Positions 34,819 through 43,928 are shown, counted from the first letter of the stretch. The stretch is DNA of 64,000 nt from Pygmaiobacter massiliensis (GCA_022778585.1 JALFTI010000010.1:124001-188000); one strand, 5' to 3'. Program-made: numbers and translations. Notes: a model not told the origin generated them from the letters alone.

Positions 34819-36174
34819 ATTCCGCAAGCCTTTGGGGTAACGATTTTTAAGCCGCCCGCCGCTTACCTTACCAAAGCCCATACAAAATCCGTCTGCAAGC
34901 ACTGCGCAAAAACCATTTTGGGCGTTCTGCGCTGCAAGTTCTTCGCCGCGCAGGTATGCACTGCACCGTTCTTCCTGTGCCGAAAGTTTTTCGGCATTGG
35001 CACAAACAGTACCATATGCGGTAAAAAGATGGTGATGCGGTTCAAACCGGCCTTTTTGCAGTTGGCCAACTGCAACCCCTGCCCGCAGCAAATGCAGGCC
35101 ACGGGGCAGATAAATTTCCTGCTGTGGCAATAGATAAAAGCCCTGACGCCCTTCAAGGAATGCGCCGTGCACTAAACTTGGAAAAAGCTGGTTAAAAAAA
35201 GCTTGCGCATCTTTGGGCAGCTTTTCCCCTTTTAGCAAAAATTTTTGCGCCAAAGGCACACTTTCCTGCTGACCACGCTTTCGCATTTTTGCCATAAAAT
35301 GGCCTTCGCCGCCATGCACCGGGTAGATGCGCCGCAGTTTTTCGGTTTCTACCTTTCCTTCCACACAACAGCTTTCATGCCCAGTGGTACCAAACAAAAC
35401 GCCTGTATCCAGCAATTCAAATTCCGGGTGACGGTCCAAAAACCAACCAACCGTTCCCTCGTCTTCTTCTGGCGAAAAGGTACAGGTGGAAAAAACCAGC
35501 ACCCCACCCGGACGCAAAGCAGCTGCTATGGTATCCAGCAGCTGGCGTGCTGTGGCAGCACAGCTTTCTACCAGCCTTTGGCTGTACTGGGCCACAGCCG
35601 CCTGTTCTTTGCGGAACATTCCCTCTCCGCTGCAGGGTGCATCCACCAAAATTTTGTCAAAATACTCACAAAATCCGTCCGCAATCGCTTTGGCGGTATC
35701 GTTCAGCACCACTGCATTGGTTACACCCATCCGCTCCAAGTTGGAACATAAAACATGAGCCCGGTCCGGCATAACCTCGTTTGCATATAAAACTCCGCTG
35801 CCCGCCAGTGCGGCCGCAAGCTGCGCACTTTTGCCTCCAGGCGCTGCACACAGGTCCAGTACCTTATCCCCCGGCTGTACCCCCAGCAAATTTGCCGGGG
35901 CACTAGCAGATGGTTCCTGCACATAGTAGACCCCTGCATGGTGATATGGGTGGTGCCCCAGCTTGACATTCGGTTCTTTCAAGCGAAAATTCGCAGGGCA
36001 AAAGCCGGAAGGCTCCACTGCAAACGGAGCGATAGCTGCAAAATGTTCAGGGGTACAGCGCAATGTATTAACTGTTAAACCACGGTACAGCGGAAGGTTT
36101 TGAGAAAAAAAGGCCTGGTAGCCGCCCGGCAAAAGCCGGTCACAGCGTTCCCTAAAAGACTCGGGCACTGGCAA
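34810..36174 (-). CDS. RsmF/NOP2-Sun family rRNA cytosine-C5 methyltransferase
   Basis: About 454 residues. SAM-binding motif LDLCAAPGGKSAQLA, catalytic-site motif VDAPCSGEGMFRK and the second cysteine in STCTFSPEEDEG identify an m5C RNA methyltransferase; a C-terminal RsmF-like domain ends the protein. It modifies rRNA (or tRNA) cytosines. The start is read as TTG at 36174, 6-7 nt after GGGAGGA; upstream in-frame ATGs have no site. The yebC promoter overlaps its end. Confidence 0.9.
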   Translation of the reverse strand: MPVPESFRERCDRLLPGGYQAFFSQNLPLYRGLTVNTLRCTPEHFAAIAPFAVEPSGFCPANFRLKEPNVKLGHHPYHHAGVYYVQEPSASAPANLLGVQPGDKVLDLCAAPGGKSAQLAAALAGSGVLYANEVMPDRAHVLCSNLERMGVTNAVVLNDTAKAIADGFCEYFDKILVDAPCSGEGMFRKEQAAVAQYSQRLVESCAATARQLLDTIAAALRPGGVLVFSTCTFSPEEDEGTVGWFLDRHPEFELLDTGVLFGTTGHESCCVEGKVETEKLRRIYPVHGGEGHFMAKMRKRGQQESVPLAQKFLLKGEKLPKDAQAFFNQLFPSLVHGAFLEGRQGFYLLPQQEIYLPRGLHLLRAGVAVGQLQKGRFEPHHHLFTAYGTVCANAEKLSAQEERCSAYLRGEELAAQNAQNGFCAVLADGFCMGFGKVSGGRLKNRYPKGLRNLK

Positions 36175-36585
36175 ATAAATTCCTCCCTTACAGATATTGG
36201 ACATCCGGCAAAATCTCGGGCGGCCGATAAACAACAGTGGGGCTGCATTGCAATATACGGAATACGCAAGCCCATTTGGGCGAATAAACCTAAAGCAACT
36301 TTGGACAGCTTTTTAAGCATCATATTGGGTACAGGCAGCCCGCGCAGTTTATTCAGCGGCAGCAAAAAGCTTGGCCGCCCCGCCCCTTAGAGGACAAAAT
36401 TCTTAAAAAATACCGGCAAATCTTTTTTGCATAAATACAGACCGGCCGGCAGATACTATCAGCGCACGGACCCGCCGGGAAACGGGAATGGTCAGCCGGA
36501 ATACCGGCGGGCAGATACACTTTTCCTGAAGGGCCGCGCGGCAACGCGCATAGAATGCGCCATTCAAGGAAAGGAGGTCGTCCAA
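36175..36585. other. Intergenic region with a spaced direct repeat
   Basis: 411 nt between divergent genes with no recognisable gene. CCGGCCGGCAGATAC (36442-36456) recurs as CCGGCGGGCAGATAC (36504-36518), 62 bp apart, and small GC-rich palindromes surround both. Promoters for the methyltransferase and the miniprotein should lie here; none is clear. Confidence 0.5.
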
Positions 36586-36795
36586 ATGGAAAACAAAAAC
36601 ACTTCGAACCGCGCTTCGTCCAACAAGACTGGCGCCGGCAATGTGAGCAACCGCACCACCAGCAAGGCTACCAGCTGCAACAGCAAAACTTCCAACAGCA
36701 AAACTTCCAACAGCAAAACCACTGGCAGCCATAACACCAAAACCTCTTCTGCTTCCAACGCTAAGAGTGCTTCCAACAGCAAGTATTCCAAGTAA
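36586..36795 (+). CDS. Ser/Asn/Lys/Thr-rich repeat miniprotein
   Basis: 69 residues, almost only Ser, Asn, Thr, Lys, Ala and Gly, with one Cys and no hydrophobic segment. The core repeats SNSKT in tandem, mirrored by a 15-bp DNA repeat (AACAGCAAAACTTCC). ATG follows an excellent AAAGGAGG, and a strong terminator follows, so it is probably a real expressed gene. It is basic and presumably disordered. Similar composition occurs in small spore-associated proteins, but I do not recognise a family and assign no function. Confidence 0.7.
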   Translation: MENKNTSNRASSNKTGAGNVSNRTTSKATSCNSKTSNSKTSNSKTTGSHNTKTSSASNAKSASNSKYSK

Positions 36796-36855
36796 AAAGG
36801 TCCCTATATGCTAAAACCGCTTTGCGCAGACGATGACTCTGGCAAAGCGAAAAAG

Positions 36856-36914
36856 CAGCTGCGCTGCCCTGGCCTTACCAATGCAAGGCTTACAGGGCAG
36901 CGCGGCTGTTTTTT
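36856..36914. terminator. Strong terminator after the miniprotein
   Basis: CAGCTGCGCTGCCCTG (36856-36871) pairs with CAGGGCAGCGCGGCTG (36893-36908), followed by TTTTTT. The minus side also has CTTTTTCG, so it can end mrnC transcription too. Confidence 0.88.
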
Positions 36915-37332
36915 AAGGTGTTTTCGGCTCAAAGTTCATCTGTGCCTGCCAAATTGCATCAAAAAGCTCCTGGATACGCTGGTTGCGCCCTTCCAAATAC
37001 AGGTAGCCAAACAACGCTTCCAGCCCAGTGGAAGCCCGGTATTCTTCTGGCGTGGCATGTTTGGCCACAGTGGCCTTGCTGGCATTGTGACCACGGCGCA
37101 CCACATTCTGTTCTTCCTGCGTCAGCATGGCCTCAATAGCCGCCAGGGCATTGAACTGCCCCTTTGCTGAAACAAATTGAACGGCCAAACTGTGCAGGCG
37201 GTTTGGGGTTAAACGGGTGGTTTCCACCGCGCGCGCCCGCACCAGCAGTTCATATACGCCATCCCCCACAAAAGCCAGCGCCAGAGGGCTGCGTTCCCGG
37301 ATATCAATCTCGTTTCGGCTTTCAAACAGCAC
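36913..37332 (-). CDS. mrnC: Mini-ribonuclease 3
   Basis: 139 residues: an RNase III catalytic domain without the double-stranded RNA-binding domain. LALAFVGDGVYELLVRAR holds the catalytic acidic residues, and GLEALFGYLYLEGR the second acidic site. Mini-III matures 23S rRNA in Bacillus. GTG at 37332 is preferred, 7 nt after AGAGG; an ATG at 37338 is only 1 nt from it. The obgE stop lies about 14 nt upstream, so the two are probably co-transcribed. Confidence 0.93.
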   Translation of the reverse strand: MLFESRNEIDIRERSPLALAFVGDGVYELLVRARAVETTRLTPNRLHSLAVQFVSAKGQFNALAAIEAMLTQEEQNVVRRGHNASKATVAKHATPEEYRASTGLEALFGYLYLEGRNQRIQELFDAIWQAQMNFEPKTP

Positions 37333-37346
37333 AGGCATTCCTCTTT

Positions 37347-38612
37347 TCAGAACAAATAATCAAATTCGTATTCACCGATCCGCACAGTATCTTCCTCCTG
37401 TACGCCCAGCTCCACCAGTTTATCCAGCACACCGGAATCCGCCAGCTGTGTCTGGAAATACTGCAGGCTTTCGTAGTCTTCCACATTGCTGCCTGCCAGA
37501 ATACGCTCCAGCCATTCGGCCTGTACGGTGAAACTGCCATCCGCTTCTTTGGTAACGGTAAACTGCCGGCCAGGCTGCTGCTGCGGTTTTACATAGTCCG
37601 GTGTAAAGGTAGCCGGCGGAGGCAGCTGTTCCAACCGCTTCCAAACCATTTGGGGCAATTTTTCCAGTCCTTGGCCAGTGGCCGCAGAAATTTCACACAG
37701 TTCCAGCCCTTTTTCTTTTACATAATGCGCGAACCGTTCCTTTTGTTCCGGTGTTGCAATGTCGCATTTATTGGCCAACACAATTTGAGGGCGCTGTGCC
37801 AGCTGGGGCGAAAACCGTTCCAGCTCGCTGTTGATTTTTTCAAAATCCTCAATGGGGTCTCGCCCTTCGCAGCCAGAAACATCCACCACATGCAAAAGCA
37901 GGCGGCAGCGTTCCACATGACGCAAAAAGTCGTGTCCCAAGCCAACACCTTCAGCCGCGCCTTCAATCAGGCCCGGAATATCCGCCGCTACAAAGCTGGC
38001 CTCTTCGCCAACCCGCACAACGCCCAATACCGGTGCCAAGGTGGTAAAATGGTAGTTTGCAATTTTGGGCCGCGCCGCCGAAATACGCGAAATTGTGGTA
38101 GATTTGCCCACATTGGGAAATCCAATCAGCCCCACATCGGCAATCAACTTCAGTTCCAGCTGAATATAAAAGTCTTCACCCGGATAACCCGGCTTGGCAA
38201 AACGCGGAATCTGGCGGGTGGAAGACTTAAAATGGCTGTTGCCCAGCCCGCCCTTTCCGCCTTTAGCAATCACCACCGGCTCGTCTGTGGACAGATCCGC
38301 CATCAATGCGCCGGTATCGCCATCCTTTACCAGCGTACCGCGGGGCACCCTTATCACAAGGTCTTTGCCGGACCGACCATAGCTATTACAGGCACGGCCA
38401 TTTTCGCCGTTTTCTGCCTGGTATTTGCGCTTGTATTTAAAATCCAAAAGGGTGGTCAGGTTGGGGTCGGCTACAAAAATTACATCTCCACCCCGTCCGC
38501 CATCTCCTCCATCCGGACCGCCTGCCGCCACATACTTTTCCCGGCGAAACGAAACTGCTCCGTCTCCACCGCGCCCTGCGGTGACCCGGATATTGGCCTG
38601 ATCAATAAACAT
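37347..38612 (-). CDS. obgE: GTPase Obg
   Basis: 421 residues. The glycine-rich Obg fold (GRGGDGAVSFRREKY, GGDGGRGGDV) is followed by a G domain (P-loop GFPNVGKST, NKCD) and a C-terminal OCT domain near 345-421. Obg is an essential GTPase in ribosome assembly and stress response. ATG at 38612 has GGAGG upstream. It follows rplU-rpmA, the usual bacterial order, but a terminator lies between. Confidence 0.97.
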   Translation of the reverse strand: MFIDQANIRVTAGRGGDGAVSFRREKYVAAGGPDGGDGGRGGDVIFVADPNLTTLLDFKYKRKYQAENGENGRACNSYGRSGKDLVIRVPRGTLVKDGDTGALMADLSTDEPVVIAKGGKGGLGNSHFKSSTRQIPRFAKPGYPGEDFYIQLELKLIADVGLIGFPNVGKSTTISRISAARPKIANYHFTTLAPVLGVVRVGEEASFVAADIPGLIEGAAEGVGLGHDFLRHVERCRLLLHVVDVSGCEGRDPIEDFEKINSELERFSPQLAQRPQIVLANKCDIATPEQKERFAHYVKEKGLELCEISAATGQGLEKLPQMVWKRLEQLPPPATFTPDYVKPQQQPGRQFTVTKEADGSFTVQAEWLERILAGSNVEDYESLQYFQTQLADSGVLDKLVELGVQEEDTVRIGEYEFDYLF

Positions 38613-38659
38613 GATGAAGAACCTCCGTATCTGGTGGGTATCCCGGTGAATCCGGGCAA

Positions 38660-38690
38660 ACAAAAGCCCGAACCGGTCCGGTTCGGGCGA
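38660..38690 (-). terminator. Terminator after rpmA
   Basis: GCCCGAACCGG (38666-38676) pairs with CCGGTTCGGGC (38678-38688), followed on minus by TTTTGTTT. It limits read-through into obgE. Confidence 0.8.
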
Positions 38691-38698
38691 TTTTGCTC

Positions 38699-38950
38699 TT
38701 ACTGCTTCACGCTGACCTTCTTGCGGTCACGGCCGACGCGCTCAAAACGAACCACGCCTTCGGTGAGGGCAAACAGGGTATCATCGCTACCTCTGCCCAC
38801 ATTCTCACCCGGATGGATATGAGTGCCGCGCTGACGAACGATAATGCCGCCTGCCAGAATGTGCTGGCCATCGGCGCGCTTAACGCCCAGACGCTTGGAT
38901 TCGGAATCACGGCCGTTTTTGGTAGAGCCTACGCCTTTTTTATGTGCCAT
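38699..38950 (-). CDS. rpmA: 50S ribosomal protein L27
   Basis: 83 residues, starting [21 protein letters not shown]. In most Firmicutes L27 has an N-terminal extension (ending FF/A) removed by the cysteine protease Prp, encoded between rplU and rpmA. Here the protein starts directly at the mature end, as in Gram-negative bacteria, and no prp gene lies in the 17-nt gap after rplU. The N-terminus reaches the peptidyl transferase centre. Confidence 0.97.
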   Translation of the reverse strand: MAHKKGVGSTKNGRDSESKRLGVKRADGQHILAGGIIVRQRGTHIHPGENVGRGSDDTLFALTEGVVRFERVGRDRKKVSVKQ

Positions 38951-38967
38951 ACTGTTTACACCTCCTA

Positions 38968-39279
38968 TTAACCAACAATCTCAGTGATGGTGACTTTGGT
39001 ATAGGGCTGGCGATGACCCATTTTGCGCATGCTGCCCTTCTTGGGACGATAGCGCAGGATGTTCAGCTTTTTGCCCTTGCCCTGCTTTTCCACATTGCCT
39101 TTTACAACGGCGCCTTCCACGGTGGGAGCACCAAACTTAACAGTGCCTTCTTCGCCCACGACCAAAACCTGGTCAAATTCCACGGCGCTGCCAGCCTCGG
39201 CAGCCAGTTTCTCGACGAAGATTACATCGCCTTTTTCCACACGGTACTGCTTACCGCCGGTAACGATTACTGCGTACAT
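38968..39279 (-). CDS. rplU: 50S ribosomal protein L21
   Basis: 103 residues, starting [20 protein letters not shown] and ending [22 protein letters not shown], typical bL21. It binds 23S rRNA early in 50S assembly. ATG is preceded by AGAGG. Its promoter lies about 80 nt upstream; the leader in between (39280-39355) may hold autoregulatory structure, but I could not confirm the known L21 leader. Confidence 0.97.
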   Translation of the reverse strand: MYAVIVTGGKQYRVEKGDVIFVEKLAAEAGSAVEFDQVLVVGEEGTVKFGAPTVEGAVVKGNVEKQGKGKKLNILRYRPKKGSMRKMGHRQPYTKVTITEIVG

Positions 39280-39357
39280 ACTATAACCTCTTTTTATAAG
39301 TCTCGCTGCTGCGGGTGGCCAAAAGCACTTACTAAACCCTACACATGCGGCTCTAAT

Positions 39358-39387
39358 ATGTTACCATAACAAAAACCAGCTTGTCAA
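39358..39387 (-). promoter_or_regulatory. SigA-type promoter for rplU-rpmA
   Basis: On the minus strand, TTGACA (39387-39382), 18-bp spacer, TAACAT (39363-39358). Confidence 0.7.
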
Positions 39388-39416
39388 GCACTTTTTTCCG
39401 GCTTAAACTCCTGTTT

Positions 39417-40268
39417 TCAAGCCATTCCATTCAGCTTTTTGCATGCTTTCACCGTGTTCACCATCAGCATGGCGCGGGTCATTAACCCCACCCCGCCCGG
39501 AACAGGAGTAATTTTGCCCGCAACATCGCTAAGGGCGCTTTCGTCCACATCTCCATGCAGCTTGCCGTCCGCCCCGCGGTTAATTCCCACATCAATTACC
39601 ACCGCACCGGGCTTTACCATGTCCTTACCCACAAATCGGTCCTTCCCAATGGCGGCCACTAAAATATCCGCTTCGCGGCATACTGCTGCTAGGTCCTGCG
39701 TTTTAGAATGGCAAACCGTTACGGTGGCGTTTTCCCGCAAAAGCAAAAGTGCCATTGGTTTGCCCACAATGTTGCTGCGGCCAATTACAACGGCCTTTTT
39801 CCCCTTCATCTCCACCCCGGCAGCCCGAATCAGCTCAATACAGCCAGCGGGTGTACAGGGCAAAAAGCAATCTTCTCCCACAAACATTCTGCCCACATTC
39901 ACCGGGGTAAAACCATCCACATCCTTTTTAGGGTCGATGGCCTCAATGACCGCTTTTTCGTCGATATGGCCCGGCAGCGGCAGCTGAACCAGAATGCCAT
40001 GAACCGACTGATCACGGTTAAGCGTGTCAATCTGCTCCAACAGCTGCTGCTGAGTGGTCTCAGCTGGCAATTGAATGACATCGCTTTCAATGTTACATTC
40101 GGCGCAGTCCTTTGCCTTACCGCCCACATACACTTTGCTGGCCGGGTCTTCCCCAACCAGAATAACTGCAAGCTTCGGCACAATTTTTTGCTGGCGCAGT
40201 ACAGCCACCTGGTCCGCTGCCTGCCGTTTTACCTGAGCTGCCAATGCCTTTCCGTCAATTCGTTCCAT
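39417..40268 (-). CDS. folD: Methylene-THF dehydrogenase/cyclohydrolase
   Basis: 283 residues. YVGGKAKDCAE holds the catalytic lysine; VQLPLPGHID, VDGFTPVNVG and the NADP site VVIGRSNIVGKPMALLL follow. FolD interconverts methylene- and formyl-THF, feeding purine and methionine synthesis. ATG lies a few nt after AAAGGCGGTAAC. lgt ends 74 nt upstream on the same strand. It links functionally with the formyl-THF cyclo-ligase (45654) and MTHFR (61575) of this window. Confidence 0.97.
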   Translation of the reverse strand: MERIDGKALAAQVKRQAADQVAVLRQQKIVPKLAVILVGEDPASKVYVGGKAKDCAECNIESDVIQLPAETTQQQLLEQIDTLNRDQSVHGILVQLPLPGHIDEKAVIEAIDPKKDVDGFTPVNVGRMFVGEDCFLPCTPAGCIELIRAAGVEMKGKKAVVIGRSNIVGKPMALLLLRENATVTVCHSKTQDLAAVCREADILVAAIGKDRFVGKDMVKPGAVVIDVGINRGADGKLHGDVDESALSDVAGKITPVPGGVGLMTRAMLMVNTVKACKKLNGMA

Positions 40269-40342
40269 CTTTGTTACCGCCTTTCCAAACTCCCCATAAT
40301 GATAAACAAACCAGCTGCAGCCAAATTTTTCGCCGTTATTCG

Positions 40343-41368
40343 TTATTTTTCAGGCTGCTCTTTTTCCTGTAACTGCTCCGTCGGCGGTTCTTTGGATGCC
40401 TGCTCTTTCTGGGATGCTTCTTCGCTTTTTTGTTCTTCCTTTAAATTCTGCGGTAAGCTTTGCTGCCGGGCAAGCTCTTCTTTTTGCAGCCGGGCAACCC
40501 TATCCACTGCCAGCTCAACCGGTTTACGCTTAAAGCGCTTCCGTAGCTGAGCCAATGTTATAGCGGCTGCCACCATGGAGACAATAGCCAAAAGCTGGCT
40601 CATCCGAAGAGGAGTATTGCCAATGTACAGGCTATCGGTGCGCAGCCCCTCTATTACCGCACGGCCCGCACCATACCAAATGGCATACATCAAAGCAAGT
40701 TCGCCGTCAAACTGGCGGCGATTTTTAAATTTATACAGTACAAAAAATCCAATTAGGCACCAGATGGATTCGTACAAAAATGTGGGATGAACCGGCATAT
40801 TGGGGTCCACTGTAACCCCCTGCTCGGCCAAGCTCTGCTGAACGGAAGTAAGGTAGCGGGTCGTTGACTCACTGATCATTCCCCAGGGCATGCTGGTATT
40901 GGTTCCAAATGCCTCTTGGTTGAAAAAATTGCCCCAGCGGCCAATGGCCTGACCAATTAAAAATCCCATGCTGGTTAAATCAAACATGGCAAACATTGGC
41001 ACTTTGCGCCACCGACAGGCTAACCCGCCAAACACAAAAGCCCCTATTACCCCGCCGTATATGGCAAGGCCCCCGTCTCGCAGGTTTATCATCTGGGCAA
41101 TGCTTTCATACTCAAACGGAGCAAATGCTACATAGTAGGCGCGTGCACAGACAATTGCAGCAACCACGCCGATAAAAATCACATCCACCATCCTGTCAGG
41201 GTCAATTCCAAAATCCTTGGCCTGACGCATAGCAAAAGCCATGGCAAGCAAAAGCCCCATAGCAATCAGCAGCCCATACCAGTAAAAATTAAAATCTCCA
41301 ATGGAAAAAGCTACCCGGTTTAATTCAAATTCCAGCCCCAAAGCAGGAAAACGCACAAGATTTGTCAT
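40343..41368 (-). CDS. lgt: Prolipoprotein diacylglyceryl transferase
   Basis: 341 residues, longer than usual (about 260-280). Seven membrane helices, the Lgt signature GRWGNFFNQEAFG near residue 143 and HPTFLYESIW near 193 are present. It attaches diacylglycerol to lipobox cysteines, as in the CapA lipoprotein here. The last 70 residues are an extra cytoplasmic tail rich in Glu, Gln and Lys, ending QLQEKEQPEK. ATG has AAAGGAAG upstream; ymfH ends 12 nt before it. Confidence 0.95.
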   Translation of the reverse strand: MTNLVRFPALGLEFELNRVAFSIGDFNFYWYGLLIAMGLLLAMAFAMRQAKDFGIDPDRMVDVIFIGVVAAIVCARAYYVAFAPFEYESIAQMINLRDGGLAIYGGVIGAFVFGGLACRWRKVPMFAMFDLTSMGFLIGQAIGRWGNFFNQEAFGTNTSMPWGMISESTTRYLTSVQQSLAEQGVTVDPNMPVHPTFLYESIWCLIGFFVLYKFKNRRQFDGELALMYAIWYGAGRAVIEGLRTDSLYIGNTPLRMSQLLAIVSMVAAAITLAQLRKRFKRKPVELAVDRVARLQKEELARQQSLPQNLKEEQKSEEASQKEQASKEPPTEQLQEKEQPEK

Positions 41369-41380
41369 ATTTTCTTCCTT

Positions 41381-42664
41381 TCATTGCTGCACCCCGCTGG
41401 GACGAATAATAACGGTTGCGCTGTATTGCGGGCGGAACATTTCGCACAGCGCCTGCTGCACCTTGTCCCTTGTTAGGCTGGAAAGAATCTGCATACGGTC
41501 AAACAGACCTTCGCCTCTCATTGCGCAGCTTACCAGATCGGTAGCCACACCTTCTACGCTCTCAAAATCCCCCACTGCTTCCCCATACATCAGGTTTCGG
41601 CACAATTCAAAATCCTCCTGGCGGATCCCTTCCCGCTTGAGCCGGTCAATCTCTTCCAAAAGGGCTTTTTGAACCGCCTTGGGGTCTTTGCTCTCGCCTG
41701 TAAATAAAATGGCACACCAATCTGCTCCCGAGCAGGTTTCCCCGGAAAAATCCCCGTCGATCAAGCCTTCATCGTACAAACGGCGGAAAAGTGGGGTAAT
41801 ATCGCCGCAGATTAGCTCACACAGCATGTCACAGATGATCTCCCCCTCCAGCCGGCAATCGGCGGGAAACGGTTTTTCCTTAAAGGCTATCCCCACCGCC
41901 GGCTGGGCCAAGGCCATAGTAAAGGTGTCGAAGCTTTTTACAATGGAATCCGGCTCGGGCAGACGCAATTTTTCTGCAGGTGCAGCGGCAGGCCGCAGCC
42001 CTTGACGGCGACAGGCATTTTCCAGCTGCTCCAGCGTAACATTGCCGGCAGCTGCCAGCACCATGTTGCCCGGCGCATAAAATGCATCTGTACAGGCGTA
42101 CAGCATTTCGGGGGTAATTTGCCGAATGCTTTCCACCGTACCGGCAATGTCCTCTTTCACCGGACAATTGTGGTACAGGCACCGAAGCAATGCAAACATC
42201 ATCCTCCAATCGGGAGAATCGTCATACATTTTAATCTCCTGGCCGATGATGCCCTGTTCTTTTTCCACCGTGCCTGCCGTAAAATAAGGCCGTGAAACAA
42301 AGGACAACAAAATATCCAGCGATTGGTCTACCTGTTGGGTAGCGCTGAATACATAACAGGTGCGTTCGAATCCGGTAAACGCATTCGCCTGCGCACCCGT
42401 TTGTGCATACAGCGTAAAGGCGTCGCCTTCTTCGTTTTCAAACATTTTGTGTTCTAAAAAATGGGCCACACCCGCCGGCAAGTTCACCGTTTTGCCGTTT
42501 TGGGAGAAGGCCCTGTCTACCGAGCCAAAATTGGTAGCATAAACCGCATGCATCCCCCGATACCCAGGCATAGGGGCCGCCAAAAGGGTCAGGCCATTTT
42601 CCAGCGTTTTGGTCTGGTAACCAAATCCGGCCCGTTCACTATAAACATTTATAGGCTCATTCAT
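41381..42664 (-). CDS. ymfH: M16 metallopeptidase, YmfH type (catalytic)
   Basis: 427 residues. The inverted zinc motif HFLEH at residues 68-72 and the downstream glutamate in KEQGIIGQEIKMYDD are complete, so it should be active. The partner YmfF gene precedes and overlaps it by 8 nt; in Bacillus the pair is associated with 5-aminopentanol modification of EF-P. ATG at 42664 has GGGAGG 8 nt upstream. No efp or ymfI is nearby, so the assignment to EF-P is by homology only. Confidence 0.88.
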   Translation of the reverse strand: MNEPINVYSERAGFGYQTKTLENGLTLLAAPMPGYRGMHAVYATNFGSVDRAFSQNGKTVNLPAGVAHFLEHKMFENEEGDAFTLYAQTGAQANAFTGFERTCYVFSATQQVDQSLDILLSFVSRPYFTAGTVEKEQGIIGQEIKMYDDSPDWRMMFALLRCLYHNCPVKEDIAGTVESIRQITPEMLYACTDAFYAPGNMVLAAAGNVTLEQLENACRRQGLRPAAAPAEKLRLPEPDSIVKSFDTFTMALAQPAVGIAFKEKPFPADCRLEGEIICDMLCELICGDITPLFRRLYDEGLIDGDFSGETCSGADWCAILFTGESKDPKAVQKALLEEIDRLKREGIRQEDFELCRNLMYGEAVGDFESVEGVATDLVSCAMRGEGLFDRMQILSSLTRDKVQQALCEMFRPQYSATVIIRPSGVQQ

Positions 42665-43928
42665 CTGCCACACCTCCCTTTTTTAACAAATAAACAACCG
42701 ACAGATGCAGCATGGAAAAAACCTGGCGCACCCTTTGGGCGGTAACCGGCGCAATGCGGCAAGCCACCTGTTCCGGTGTTTGGATGCTGCCGCGGAGAAT
42801 ACCGCCCAAATACCAGTTTTCGATTCCGTAAAGACTGTCTTCCACACCGGCCAAAGCACCTTCCAGTGCCCGCTTTGCATCTTCCAGTTCTTTTTCCGTC
42901 ACAAGCTCGGTTTGCAGGCGGTAAAGCTCATCCAAAATTGCTTTCTGTGCCTTTCGGGCGTTTGCGTGCTCAATGCCGCTATCCACCGAAAGCATACCAT
43001 TTATAGCGGAAAAACCGGCTGCACAGTAATAACACAGGCTTTGTTTTTCCCGTACATTCATGAAAAGGCGCGAAGTGGGCAGGCTGCCATAAATAGCTGA
43101 TGCCACCCGCATAGCGGCATACTCCTCTTCATCCAAAAGACGGCCGGTGGTAAAAAGCAGACATAGCTTTCCTTGCACCGTATCCATCTCTTCGCTGGCC
43201 TGCACCGGTTTTTCCAGCACATTCATTGCCTGAAAAGCAGGTAACGGCTGACAGCTGCGTTGTACCGCATCCAGCTGGCTTTGCAGCTGACATGCCACTG
43301 CCTGTTCATCCGCCCCAATAACCATCAGCTCAATCTGCGCGGTACGCACCATGCGATCATAAAAATCGGTCAGCATTTTGGGAGTAACAGCATCCAATTC
43401 CTCCAGGTAGCCATTCTTCTCCACACCAGCAGGGCTGTCTCCAAAAAAGCGCCGGCGTGCCTGGCGCAAACAGTAAAGCCGCTTTTCATTGATCTCATTT
43501 TCCAAAATCTGGCGCAGCTTTTCCTTTTCAATCCGGACAGCATCCTCTTCAAAAGCGCCGTTCACCAAAAAGGGAGAAAACGCCACTTCAAACAATACCC
43601 GGGCATATTCAGCCGAAAGGCTTTCGCCGGCAAGCGCAAACCGATCCTTAATGCCACTTATGCTGATGCTCACATCCCGCCAGGTTCCCTGTACGGTGCT
43701 TTCCGCCGAAAGACTGGCCCCATAGAGGCCGGCCAGTTTTTTGGAAAACTCGGTCATATCCGGCCAAGCCGCGCAGCTGCGCTCCAATACCAGAGGCAGC
43801 AAGGCCGCACAGGTAGCATCTTCGCGCCGGGACGGCATGAGAAAATGAATGGCAATCCGGCAGGTTTTAAATTTATCCGCCAAAATGGCAGAGAGAAATA
43901 CACCCTCTGTAAGCTTTTTTCGCTGCAT
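42657..43928 (-). CDS. ymfF: M16 peptidase-like protein, YmfF type (non-catalytic)
   Basis: 423 residues with the M16 fold but no HxxEH: at the expected place it reads ATCAALLPLVLERSC. The non-catalytic partner of an M16 pair is expected to form a heterodimer with YmfH. The C-terminal half has the M16 motif REKQSLCYYCAAGFSAI. ATG is at 43928. A promoter 86 nt upstream drives both genes, divergent from the MATE gene. Confidence 0.87.
   Translation of the reverse strand: MQRKKLTEGVFLSAILADKFKTCRIAIHFLMPSRREDATCAALLPLVLERSCAAWPDMTEFSKKLAGLYGASLSAESTVQGTWRDVSISISGIKDRFALAGESLSAEYARVLFEVAFSPFLVNGAFEEDAVRIEKEKLRQILENEINEKRLYCLRQARRRFFGDSPAGVEKNGYLEELDAVTPKMLTDFYDRMVRTAQIELMVIGADEQAVACQLQSQLDAVQRSCQPLPAFQAMNVLEKPVQASEEMDTVQGKLCLLFTTGRLLDEEEYAAMRVASAIYGSLPTSRLFMNVREKQSLCYYCAAGFSAINGMLSVDSGIEHANARKAQKAILDELYRLQTELVTEKELEDAKRALEGALAGVEDSLYGIENWYLGGILRGSIQTPEQVACRIAPVTAQRVRQVFSMLHLSVVYLLKKGGVADE

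Noticed and set aside
37164-38822. 552-residue plus-strand frame
   Set aside because: It is the antisense of obgE, mrnC and part of rpmA; composition is that of a reverse frame.
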